Below are positions 6,931-12,577 of a stretch of 12,577 nucleotides of DNA, piece after piece. The stretch is taken from contig CALUZL010000049.1 of assembly GCA_944325295.1 (NCBI GenBank), positions 1 through 12,577 on the forward strand, written 5' to 3'. A program made the translations under genes and the position numbers. Under the pieces are notes generated by a model. It searched no databases. It was not told the DNA's origin and saw only the letters and a program-made list of their open reading frames with translations. This stretch comes from an uncultured Erysipelotrichaceae bacterium (GTDB taxonomy: Bacteria; Bacillota_I; Bacilli_A; Erysipelotrichales; Erysipelotrichaceae). The first letter of the stretch is position 1; each line of letters opens with the position of its first letter.

Positions 6931-8358
6931 ATGGAATTCGATCTCAATAAAAGACATTGTTTCTACTTCAATGAATTGTGCAAGATACCACACGGCTCCG
7001 GCAATGAAAAAGGCGTCAGTGATTATCTTGTCGAGTTTGCCAAAGAAAAAGGCCTTCGCTATGTCCGGGATGAACTATATAACGTCATCATCTATAAAGA
7101 CGCCTCAAAAGGGCACGAAGATAGTGAACCACTCATCATTCAGGCCCATGTCGATATGGTCCCGGAAAAGAATAAAGACAGCGCTCACGACTTTCTCAAA
7201 GATCCGCTTGATCTTTACGTCGAAGATGGCTTTTTAAAGGCTAAAGGAACGACTTTGGGAGCCGATGACGGAACCGGGGTCGCTTACATGTTGGCGATAC
7301 TTGAAGATGATTCTTTGATCCATCCGGCCTTAGAGTGCACTTTTACCACGCAAGAAGAGATCGGTCTTATCGGATCGATGGTCTTAAAGAGCGAGTATTT
7401 CAAAGGACACAGGATGATATCGCTTGATGGCGGTGGCGAGATCTCAACTTCGATCTCATCAGCCGGCGGTTGTGTCTTTAAAGCTTATAAAAAACTGCAC
7501 AAAGAGCCTTCCAAAGGCAATGGTTATGTCTTGATGATCAGGGGCTTGAGCGGCGGTCATTCAGGCGGTGAGATCCATAAAGAAAAAGGCAATGCCAATG
7601 TCTTGGCTGCCAGAATGATCCAAGAGCTCAAAGATGACAGTCTGCGTCTTGTAAGTATCGATGGCGGTCTTAAAGATAACGCCATTCCCCGGGAGTGTGA
7701 TCTGACCTTTACAAGCGAACTTGAAAGAGCTGAGCTAGTGGCAAGGTTAGACAAGAGCCAAAAAGCAATAAAAGAAGAACTCGAATTCTCTGATGGCGGC
7801 TTCTTCTATGAACTAAAAGATGAAAAACACGACGAAGCTCTCACAGAAAAAGACAGTGAAGATATCTTGAATTTTATCTACCTGATGCCAAATGGTTTCA
7901 TGCACCGCTCGATGGCAATCGAGGGTCTTACGATAACCTCACTTAACTTAGGTGTGATCAAGACAGATGCGGATGTGATGATGCTTGACATATCGATCAG
8001 AAGTGCTTTAGAAAGCGGGATCGATAATCTCATCGGCATATTGACTAAACTTGCCAACATTCTGGACTTCAGCTATGAGACTTCAGCCAGATATCCGGGA
8101 TGGAACTATTCAGAAGTTTCACCGATGCGCGACAAATTCCGCAAAGTCTTAAAAGATCTTTACGCTATCGACCTCGTTGAAACGGCAAGTCATGGTGGAT
8201 GTGAATGTGGTGTCTTTAAAGCCCTGATTCCGGGTATCGATATCATCTCTTTGGGTCCGGTGGCATATGATGTCCACACACCGGACGAAAGACTTGATCT
8301 GGCCTCGTTTGACCGTTCTTTTGAGATACTTAAAGGTGTAGTAAAGGAGTGTGCATGA
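6931..8358 (+). CDS. pepD: Beta-Ala-His / aminoacyl-histidine dipeptidase PepD-like (M20)
   Basis: This dinuclear-metal dipeptidase of family M20, PepD (peptidase D, Xaa-His dipeptidase) type, hydrolyses unblocked dipeptides in the cytosol. In the 475-aa protein the ligands are visible: H73 and D75 (AHVDMVPE), D112 (GADDGTG), catalytic E142 and ligand E143 (TTQEEIGL), D166 (SLDGGGE) and H449 (YDVHTPDE). HGGCECG precedes the last motif, as in PepD. The lid/dimerisation domain sits between about 185 and 385, including 'GLSGGHSGGEIH'. One difference: the segment after D166 is shorter and Gly-rich, where PepD proteins usually have an acidic DSEEEGE-like run. Length is normal. It sits between the S9 gene and the guanylate kinase-like gene, with a one-base gap to the latter. 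The role would be the last step in breaking down imported peptides. Confidence 0.92.
   Translation: MEFDLNKRHCFYFNELCKIPHGSGNEKGVSDYLVEFAKEKGLRYVRDELYNVIIYKDASKGHEDSEPLIIQAHVDMVPEKNKDSAHDFLKDPLDLYVEDGFLKAKGTTLGADDGTGVAYMLAILEDDSLIHPALECTFTTQEEIGLIGSMVLKSEYFKGHRMISLDGGGEISTSISSAGGCVFKAYKKLHKEPSKGNGYVLMIRGLSGGHSGGEIHKEKGNANVLAARMIQELKDDSLRLVSIDGGLKDNAIPRECDLTFTSELERAELVARLDKSQKAIKEELEFSDGGFFYELKDEKHDEALTEKDSEDILNFIYLMPNGFMHRSMAIEGLTITSLNLGVIKTDADVMMLDISIRSALESGIDNLIGILTKLANILDFSYETSARYPGWNYSEVSPMRDKFRKVLKDLYAIDLVETASHGGCECGVFKALIPGIDIISLGPVAYDVHTPDERLDLASFDRSFEILKGVVKECA
8343..8349 (+). promoter_or_regulatory. Ribosome binding site fixing the guanylate kinase-like start
   Basis: AAAGGAG lies inside the end of pepD, 10 bases before ATG 8360. 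It is one base from GTG 8351 and 5 bases from the out-of-frame ATG 8355. The first makes the GTG unlikely, and the ATG opens no long frame, so the kinase-like gene is taken to start at 8360 (MKKGLVV). Confidence 0.65.
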
Positions 8359-8359
8359 T

Positions 8360-8941
8360 ATGAAAAAAGGATTAGTCGTTATATTGAGCGGCGCAAGCTC
8401 AGTCGGTAAAGGAGCGATTCGTAAATTCTTGCTTGAAGATCCTGACCTCAACCTCTTTTATTCCGTCTCGATGACCACAAGGCCGAAAAGAGAAAACGAA
8501 GTCGATGGCAAAGATTACTATTTCGTCTCCCATAAAGAGTTTGCCCAAGCGGTAAAGGAAAGAGAACTGCTCGAGTACACGGAATTCAACGGGTACTATT
8601 ACGGAACACCTAAAAATCAAGTCGAGTTTTTGGAAAGTGTGGGCAAAAACGTCCTGATCGAAGTCGAAGCTCAAGGTGTTGGCCCGATCAAACTGAACAT
8701 CCCCGATTCCGTAGCGTTCTTTGTCATGCCCTCATCCTTGGAAGAGCTTGAAAAACAGATCAACACCCTTTACAAAGACGACGAAGCCTCTGCCATAAGA
8801 CGCTTAAACAAAGCGAAGATGGACATGGAGATAGCTCCCCTTTTCAACAATATCGTCTACAATGATGATCCACAAAAAGCTCATCAGGAAATAAAGAAAG
8901 TCTTGCTTGAAGAAATGGCTAAAAGAAAGGAAGATGAATGA
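8360..8941 (+). CDS. Guanylate kinase-like protein, divergent active site
   Basis: The 193-aa protein has the guanylate kinase fold and length. True enzymes convert GMP and ATP to GDP and ADP. Seen: P-loop GASSVGKGA at 11-19, the GMP-binding segment SVSMTTRPKRENE (R41, R44, E47 kept), DYYF at 52-55, YYGT at 80-83, and the EVEAQG strand-turn near 101-106. Odd points against the usual family pattern GPSGVGKGT: position 19 is Ala instead of Ser/Thr, which normally helps bind Mg-ATP, and position 12 is Ala instead of Pro. In the lid, where the family has R-x-x-x-R-G, this protein has Q133, L137 and Y138; only R148 of the lid arginines remains. Activity may be weak or changed. It overlaps the next gene by 4 bases. 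The location in a peptidase operon is not typical of housekeeping gmk, which often lies near rpoZ or priA, so a second copy is suspected. Confidence 0.8.
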   Translation: MKKGLVVILSGASSVGKGAIRKFLLEDPDLNLFYSVSMTTRPKRENEVDGKDYYFVSHKEFAQAVKERELLEYTEFNGYYYGTPKNQVEFLESVGKNVLIEVEAQGVGPIKLNIPDSVAFFVMPSSLEELEKQINTLYKDDEASAIRRLNKAKMDMEIAPLFNNIVYNDDPQKAHQEIKKVLLEEMAKRKEDE

Positions 8942-10299
8942 CCATGAATATTTTTAAAGAAGACAAAGAAGTCGTATCCACCGACAGCCTAAAGGCTAAG
9001 ATCTTGCCTTACAGACAACAGGAAAAGATCTTGGACAAATGGCTGATCAAACGTTTAGATACCGTTCTTCCAAAGGTCATGAAGCGCTCAGGTATCGACA
9101 CTTGGGTCGTTGCCTGCAAAGAGTACAACGAAGATCCGATGTTGAAGTCGCTTGTGCCCTGTGCCATGATGACAGCCAGAAGACTCACGATCTTAGTCTT
9201 CCATCTTGAAGGTGATAAAGTCAAAAGGATGGCACTGACAAGACCCGGAGTCGGTTTAGACGGTTTTTATGAGGCGGTATGGACAAATCCTAAAGGCTCA
9301 GATTGGCAAGATAAGGATAAGCTCATGCCCTTTGATTCAAATACTTATGAAAACGGCAGTGCCCCCGAGACACAACTTGAGTGCCTGCTTAGAATCTTAA
9401 AAGAATGTGCACCGCAAAAGATCGGCCTTGATTTTTCTGACACTTTCGCTTTTGCCGACGGCCTCAGCCATTCTCTGTATCAGGATATTTACGAGATCCT
9501 CGATGATGATCTTCGCTCAAAGATAACTTCAGCTGAAGATATCTGCGTCGGTTTCTTAGAGACCAGGATCCAAGAGGAAATGGATGCCTACAACGGTATC
9601 ATGCAGATCGCTCATACGATGATCGGTGAAGCTTTTTCAAGTAAAGTCGTCATTCCGGGTGTGACCACCAATGACGATGTCAAGTACTGGATGTTGCAGA
9701 AAGTGACCGACCTTGGCCTGACACCATGGTTTGATTTTGAAGTATCGGTCAGAAGAGCTCATATCGGCGAAGTCGAAGGTGAAGTCGTTATTGAACCGGG
9801 CGATATCCTTCATTGTGATGTCGGTCTAAAGTATTTGAACCTTTGCACTGATACCCAAGAAAACGCCTACGTTCTAAAGATCGATGAAGAAGATGCACCA
9901 CAAGAGTTAAAAGAAGTCATGCGCACGGTCAATCGTTTACAGGACATCACGATTTCCTTTTTCAAAGAAGGTCGAAGCGGCAACGAGATCTTAAAATTAG
10001 CTCGTGAAAAAGCGATCGCTGAGGGCATCAAACCCTGCATCTATACTCACCCCATCGGTTATCATGGCCATGGTGCCGGACCGACGATCGGTCTTTGGGA
10101 TATGCAAGGCGGAGTACCGGGCGGTGGTGACTACAAGATGTATAACGATACAGCTTACTCTTTAGAGTTAAGTTGCAAGTGCGATGTCGCTTCCTGGGGC
10201 ATTGAGTTGACCTTTGGCGCCGAGACTGATGTCTTGTTTACGGGCGATAAAGTATACTATCTCTACAAACGTCAGGATAGTTTCCATTTGATCAAGTAA
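8938..10299 (+). CDS. M24 family metallopeptidase, second and longer type
   Basis: This second dinuclear-metal M24 peptidase is clearly different from the one at 3816. It has 453 aa with a longer, divergent N-terminal domain (about 1-215) and a catalytic domain from about 220. The metal ligands can be placed: D294 (HCDVG), D305 (CTDTQ), H378 (GHGAG), E410 (SLELS) and E429 (GAETDVLF). Unusual for classic Xaa-Pro peptidases is the long Gly-rich segment between the His and first Glu ligands (LWDMQGGVPGGGDY), and SLELSCK in place of the usual TIEPG. It may therefore belong to a separate M24 subgroup with another specificity. The start at 8938 overlaps the kinase-like stop, with AAGGAAG at 8927-8933; ATG 8944 is possible too. 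A one-base gap separates it from the transporter. Probably cytosolic, as no signal peptide is seen. Confidence 0.88.
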   Translation: MTMNIFKEDKEVVSTDSLKAKILPYRQQEKILDKWLIKRLDTVLPKVMKRSGIDTWVVACKEYNEDPMLKSLVPCAMMTARRLTILVFHLEGDKVKRMALTRPGVGLDGFYEAVWTNPKGSDWQDKDKLMPFDSNTYENGSAPETQLECLLRILKECAPQKIGLDFSDTFAFADGLSHSLYQDIYEILDDDLRSKITSAEDICVGFLETRIQEEMDAYNGIMQIAHTMIGEAFSSKVVIPGVTTNDDVKYWMLQKVTDLGLTPWFDFEVSVRRAHIGEVEGEVVIEPGDILHCDVGLKYLNLCTDTQENAYVLKIDEEDAPQELKEVMRTVNRLQDITISFFKEGRSGNEILKLAREKAIAEGIKPCIYTHPIGYHGHGAGPTIGLWDMQGGVPGGGDYKMYNDTAYSLELSCKCDVASWGIELTFGAETDVLFTGDKVYYLYKRQDSFHLIK

Positions 10300-10300
10300 T

Positions 10301-11491
10301 ATGACAAAAAAGGTATCGGTAAACAGGCTTTTTGTGACTGTTGCCATGTATGCCTTGGTGGCAAACTTTGCCCACCCCATTACGCCGACGTTCATTCAAG
10401 ATCTGCACTTGAATGACTATATGTTTGGTGTGGCATTTGCCTGTATGTCTCTATCTAACTTCCTCTTCTCACCTTTTTGGGGCAAGATCTCCCACAATAT
10501 CGGCCCGATCAAGGTGATGGGAGGTTGTTATATCGGGTATGCGATAGCCCAGACGATGTTTGGGCTATCTTCCTCTGAGATCGGCATCGCCATTGCCAGA
10601 TTGATCGGCGGTTTCTTTATCGGCGGCATCTCGGTAAATCAGATCCTCTATATCATGGACAATTCAAGCAGCATGGAGGTCGGCCAAAACTTGGCTACAA
10701 ATGTGACGATCACAGCGGTCGTTTCCGCTTTTGGCTATATGTGTGGTGGTTTACTTGGCGATATATCGATCGCCCTGACCTTTGCCTTACAAGCCATTGG
10801 TCTTTTTTCGATCGGCATATTCTGTTTTGTGTTCATCGCTGATAATGACACTTTCAAGACGACGCTGAGCACTAAGGAGATCATCAAGAGTTCAAATCCC
10901 TTTAAAGCGATCATCGATTCAAAAAAGATCATGACCTTAGTGATCGTCTTTTATCTGGCCGTATGTGCTCTGACGTCCTTTGCCAGTACCTCTTATGAGC
11001 AGTGCTTTAACTACTTCATAAAGGACCAATACGGATTCCCACCCTCATACAATGGTCTTTTAAAAGCTTTAGTCGGCATCATTACCCTTGTTGCCAATAT
11101 GACGATCTGTACAAGGCTCATGAAAAAGACCGACATAACTAAGACGATCATACCGGTCTTGGCGATCTGTATGATGATGATGGTAAGTATCGTTATCTTA
11201 GAAGATGTCACTCCTTTTATCATCATGAATGTCGTGTTCTTTGGGTTCAATGCCATCTATCAGCCGCTTTTGCAAGCCATGATAAGTAACCTTTCAAAAG
11301 CGAATGATGGTATAATGGTCGGTCTTTACAATTCGATGCGCTCACTTGGGAATGTTGGCGGATCACTTGTCGCCGGGATAATATATGGTGTCGGTGCTAA
11401 AGCAGCCTTTGTCTTAAGTGCGATCGCCTTTTTACTGGCGATATTGTTTGCCATCCTTTTTTATAAAAGATATAAGAAACAGAGTCTATGA
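10301..11491 (+). CDS. Major facilitator superfamily transporter (12 TM)
   Basis: This is a membrane transporter of 396 aa with about twelve hydrophobic segments in two groups of six: roughly 8-30, 40-60, 72-92, 94-118, 130-152, 155-178, then a charged loop, 208-231, 248-270, 283-303, 306-326, 340-362 and 366-388. The loop between TM2 and TM3 (GKISHNIGPIKVM) is a weak version of MFS motif A, lacking its usual DRxGRR charges. The C-terminus is Lys/Arg-rich, consistent with a cytoplasmic end. It looks most like drug/metabolite exporters of the DHA type, but the substrate is unknown. No real ribosome binding site precedes ATG 10301, one base after the M24 stop, so translation is probably coupled. 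As the last gene of a peptide-use operon, it could export an amino acid or other product; that is inference. The stop codon lies inside a terminator stem. Confidence 0.88.
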   Translation: MTKKVSVNRLFVTVAMYALVANFAHPITPTFIQDLHLNDYMFGVAFACMSLSNFLFSPFWGKISHNIGPIKVMGGCYIGYAIAQTMFGLSSSEIGIAIARLIGGFFIGGISVNQILYIMDNSSSMEVGQNLATNVTITAVVSAFGYMCGGLLGDISIALTFALQAIGLFSIGIFCFVFIADNDTFKTTLSTKEIIKSSNPFKAIIDSKKIMTLVIVFYLAVCALTSFASTSYEQCFNYFIKDQYGFPPSYNGLLKALVGIITLVANMTICTRLMKKTDITKTIIPVLAICMMMMVSIVILEDVTPFIIMNVVFFGFNAIYQPLLQAMISNLSKANDGIMVGLYNSMRSLGNVGGSLVAGIIYGVGAKAAFVLSAIAFLLAILFAILFYKRYKKQSL

Positions 11492-11508
11492 GTTATCATA
11501 GGCTTTTT
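11484..11508 (+). terminator. Rho-independent terminator of the peptidase/MFS operon
   Basis: The 8-bp stem GTCTATGA (11484-11491) pairs with TCATAGGC (11496-11503), including one G-U pair, around a GTTA loop and followed by TTTTT. Three A-T or G-T pairs can extend it outward into the T-tract. The TGA stop of the transporter gene (11489-11491) is part of the stem. It closes the operon before the tRNA gene. Confidence 0.8.
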
Positions 11509-11540
11509 AAAATTTAAAAATTGCGCTAAACTATAGATGT

Positions 11541-11617
11541 CGGGATGTAGCACAGCTTGGTAGTGCACTTGCATGGGGTGCAAGGGGTCGCAAGTTCAAA
11601 TCTTGTCATCCCGACCA
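11541..11617 (+). tRNA. tRNA-Pro (anticodon GGG)
   Basis: A complete 77-nt cloverleaf. The acceptor CGGGATG pairs with CATCCCG, discriminator A, and CCA is encoded. The D-stem is GCAC/GTGC. The anticodon stem CTTGC/GCAAG encloses loop ATGGGGT, which reads anticodon GGG with U33 before it. The T-stem GCAAG/CTTGT has the loop TTCAAAT. A C1-G72 pair is the usual mark of bacterial tRNA-Pro. This tRNA reads CCC and CCU. Upstream, TAAACT at 11527-11532 is a possible -10, but I see no good -35. After CCA there are six T's with no extra hairpin, then a coding gene, so RNA processing from a tRNA-mRNA transcript is possible. Confidence 0.95.
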
Positions 11618-11646
11618 TTTTTTATCTCAGAATGACAAAGAGCGAA

Positions 11647-11651
11647 AGGAG
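11647..11651 (+). promoter_or_regulatory. Ribosome binding site fixing the flavin reductase start
   Basis: AGGAG lies 7 bases before ATG 11659. This supports the start MQIDPF over an in-frame ATG at 11632 (MTKSER), which has no such site, and over longer frames that run into the tRNA. Confidence 0.85.
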
Positions 11652-11658
11652 TAATGGT

Positions 11659-12126
11659 ATGCAGATAGATCCCTTCAAGAATTTCAATAACGGATGGGCT
11701 TTGGTAACTGCCGGCACAAAAGACGATTTCAACACGATGACAGTCTCGTGGGGATCGCTGGGGACCCTTTGGAATAAGCCGATCGCAACGGTGTACATCA
11801 AACCTTGTCGTTATACTTACAAGTATCTTGAAAGAGAAGACTATTTTACGGTCAGCTTCTATGATGAAAAGTATCGTGAAGATCTTATGATCTTAGGTAC
11901 CAAATCAAAAAGGGACACCGATAAATTAGCTCTCACAAAACTTACGCCTGACTATCTTGAAAAAGGCATTACTTTTAAGGAAGCTAAATGCACCTTGGTT
12001 TTAAAGAAGATCTATTATGACGACTTAAAGCTGGACAGGATACCAAAAGAATACATCGAGCGCTACTACAAAGAAGAAGCGCCTCATCGTTTATATATCG
12101 GTGAAGTCATCGATATCATCGAGTGA
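11659..12126 (+). CDS. Flavin reductase-like / FMN-binding split-barrel protein
   Basis: A small cytosolic protein of 155 aa in the flavin reductase-like family, whose members bind FMN and reduce flavins or other acceptors with NAD(P)H. The start region 'FNNGWALVTAGTKDDFNTMTVSWGSLGTLWNKP' is the family's characteristic first part: two strands and the T-x-S-W-G segment near the flavin. 'PCRYTYKYLEREDYFTVSFYDEKYREDL' gives the next conserved strand and helix, and 'YIGEVIDIIE' is the usual closing strand. The physiological substrate is not known. ATG 11659 is set by AGGAG at 7 bases. Only 41 bases separate it from the tRNA-Pro 3' end, which leaves little room for its own promoter, so it may be co-transcribed with the tRNA or start from a promoter within it. 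A weak terminator overlaps its end. It appears unrelated to the peptide genes. Confidence 0.88.
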   Translation: MQIDPFKNFNNGWALVTAGTKDDFNTMTVSWGSLGTLWNKPIATVYIKPCRYTYKYLEREDYFTVSFYDEKYREDLMILGTKSKRDTDKLALTKLTPDYLEKGITFKEAKCTLVLKKIYYDDLKLDRIPKEYIERYYKEEAPHRLYIGEVIDIIE

Positions 12127-12151
12127 TCAGGATATTAGTCTTGATCATTTT
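12123..12151 (+). terminator. Possible weak terminator after the flavin reductase gene
   Basis: An 11-bp stem pairs 12123-12133 with 12138-12148 around an ATTA loop, including three G-U pairs, and is followed by only four T's. The stem starts in the last sense codon and includes the stop codon, as with the transporter terminator. The short T-tract and G-U pairs make it weaker than the other terminators here. Confidence 0.5.
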
Positions 12152-12357
12152 ACTTATAGCACATAAGTGATAATCGAAAAGCTTTATAATTTTTAAAGTA
12201 TCATCAGAATAAATTTTGATGGTTGCAAACACTTTTTATCGTAGACAACGATCAATTTTACAAAAGAAAAGCTAAAGATTCGGTCTTTGCGTTTGCGAAT
12301 TTATTGTCACTGATAAAGACTATACAATTCAAATCGTAATGATGCGTTGAGGGCATT
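12152..12357. other. AT-rich intergenic stretch with several small hairpins, no gene recognised
   Basis: No open frame longer than about 40 codons with a good start was found on either strand. Small self-complementary elements are present: 12150-12157 with 12163-12170; 12200-12209 with 12214-12223 (10 bp, loop TAAA, two G-U pairs); and 12238-12242 with 12248-12252. Together with the terminator at 12358 this could be a structured small RNA, a long 3' untranslated region or decayed coding sequence. Short frames such as the one from TTG 12224 to TAA 12342 show no family I recognise. Confidence 0.35.
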
Positions 12358-12397
12358 AGAGAAGCATTTAGAATTTAAAGTCTGATGCTTCTTTTTT
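12358..12397 (+). terminator. Rho-independent terminator in the intergenic region
   Basis: The perfect 8-bp stem AGAAGCAT (12360-12367) pairs with ATGCTTCT (12385-12392) around a 17-base loop and is followed by a T-tract to 12397. Two outer pairs (G-T, A-T) extend it. No gene ends directly before it, so it either backs up the weak flavin reductase terminator or ends a separate transcript from 12152-12357. Confidence 0.75.
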
Positions 12398-12413
12398 GAT
12401 TTGGAATGAGTTT

Positions 12414-12449
12414 AAAGTAGACTTTGAAAGTATACTTTAAGTATACTTT
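12414..12449. promoter_or_regulatory. Three tandem palindromes (candidate operator array)
   Basis: AAAGTAGACTTT (12414-12425, one asymmetric centre base pair), AAAGTATACTTT (12427-12438, perfect 12-bp palindrome) and AAGTATACTT (12439-12448, perfect 10-bp palindrome, flanked by T on both sides) stand almost end to end, with centres 13 and 11 bases apart. Such near-helical-turn spacing suits cooperative binding of a dimeric repressor. Each TATACT is also a good -10 match, but I see no matching -35. The controlled gene would lie past the right edge or be divergent; neither is visible. Confidence 0.5.
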
Positions 12450-12577
12450 GAAAAATCGACTTGTTTTATACGGCGGGAAACAGGGTGTGTTTGCTTATAT
12501 TTAACTTGTATTATATTTCATTATCTTCTTAAATTTAGACAAAGGAATGTATTTATATTTTTATCTTATTTTTATTG
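12450..12577. other. AT-rich leader-like stretch at the window edge, no gene recognised
   Basis: Apart from a G-rich patch at 12471-12490 (CGGCGGGAAACAGGGTGTGT) the stretch is very AT-rich. TATTAT at 12509-12514 could be a -10 element, but no good -35 is placed correctly. AAAGGA at 12541-12546 touches ATG 12547, which is too close for a normal ribosome binding site. The frame from that ATG runs open to the edge (10 codons, mostly Tyr/Leu/Phe/Ile), so a gene start here cannot be confirmed. Confidence 0.3.

Noticed and set aside
8149..8451. Reverse-strand open frame across the pepD/guanylate kinase-like junction
   Set aside because: It is fully covered by two well-supported forward genes and shows no recognisable domain or ribosome binding site. 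The other reverse frames in the window are likewise shadows.
11300..11330. TATAAT-like promoter element (GGTATAATGG)
   Set aside because: It lies inside conserved transporter coding sequence, lacks a -35 at a proper distance, and is followed by no gene start.
11541..11617. tRNA-Pro as an integration site for a mobile element
   Set aside because: No integrase gene and no second copy of the tRNA 3' end are seen in the window.
11557..11658. Longer flavin reductase start inside the tRNA gene
   Set aside because: The extra residues (VVHLHGVQGVASSN) are the translation of tRNA-Pro, a common artefact. The family start and ribosome binding site are at 11659.
12224..12360. Decayed or frameshifted small gene
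   Set aside because: Short frames (from TTG 12224 to TAA 12342, and an overlapping frame ending near 12353) read as plausible peptides, but they match no family I recognise and have no good ribosome binding site.
12547..12577. Start of a gene at ATG 12547
   Set aside because: The AAAGGA touches the ATG directly, only 10 codons are visible, and they are low-complexity Tyr/Phe/Ile/Leu from AT-rich DNA.
1..12577. Frequent GATC and ATCGAT words as a possible regulatory or methylation signal
   Set aside because: They follow from heavy use of ATC and GAT codons in the genes, so no special signal is needed to explain them.

Overview
This window comes from a low-to-moderate GC Gram-positive bacterium. 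Supporting signs are strong AGGAGG-type ribosome binding sites, a lipoprotein oligopeptide-binding protein, very tight gene packing, and hairpin-plus-T-tract terminators. TGA is used as a normal stop (oppD, the first M24 gene, pepD, the guanylate kinase-like gene), so the mycoplasma code does not apply. I would place it in Bacillota, perhaps near Erysipelotrichia, but the lineage is a guess.

Positions 1-3743 hold the end of an oligopeptide/dipeptide ABC importer operon: the last codons of an OppC-type permease, two ATPases (OppD, OppF) and the substrate-binding lipoprotein (OppA). A strong hairpin terminator follows at 3768-3799. An upstream segment can pair with the 5' arm of that terminator, so the junction looks like an attenuator rather than a plain operon end.

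Positions 3816-11491 hold six genes joined by 4-base overlaps or gaps of 1-8 bases: an M24 Xaa-Pro-type peptidase, an S9 prolyl-oligopeptidase-family (acylaminoacyl-peptidase-like) enzyme, a PepD-like M20 dipeptidase, a divergent guanylate kinase-like protein, a second and different M24 peptidase, and a 12-TM major facilitator transporter. A terminator overlaps the last stop codon. The simple reading is one programme: peptides enter through Opp, are cut in the cytosol by four peptidases of complementary specificity, and a transporter at the end may handle a product. The guanylate kinase-like protein is the odd member. It has lost the Walker A Ser/Thr and two lid arginines.

Positions 11541-12126 hold tRNA-Pro (anticodon GGG, encoded CCA), followed 41 bases later by a small flavin reductase-like protein. 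A weak hairpin sits at the end of that gene.

Positions 12152-12577 contain no gene I can support. The stretch is AT-rich and has several small hairpins, a strong terminator at 12358-12397, and then three closely spaced palindromes of the form AAAGTATACTTT that look like operators for a gene beyond the right edge.

No mobile elements, CRISPR arrays, rRNA or phage genes were seen. The most interesting leads are the attenuator-like junction after oppA, the active-site-altered guanylate kinase homologue inside a peptide-catabolism operon, and the triple palindrome with the structured AT-rich region at the right end.
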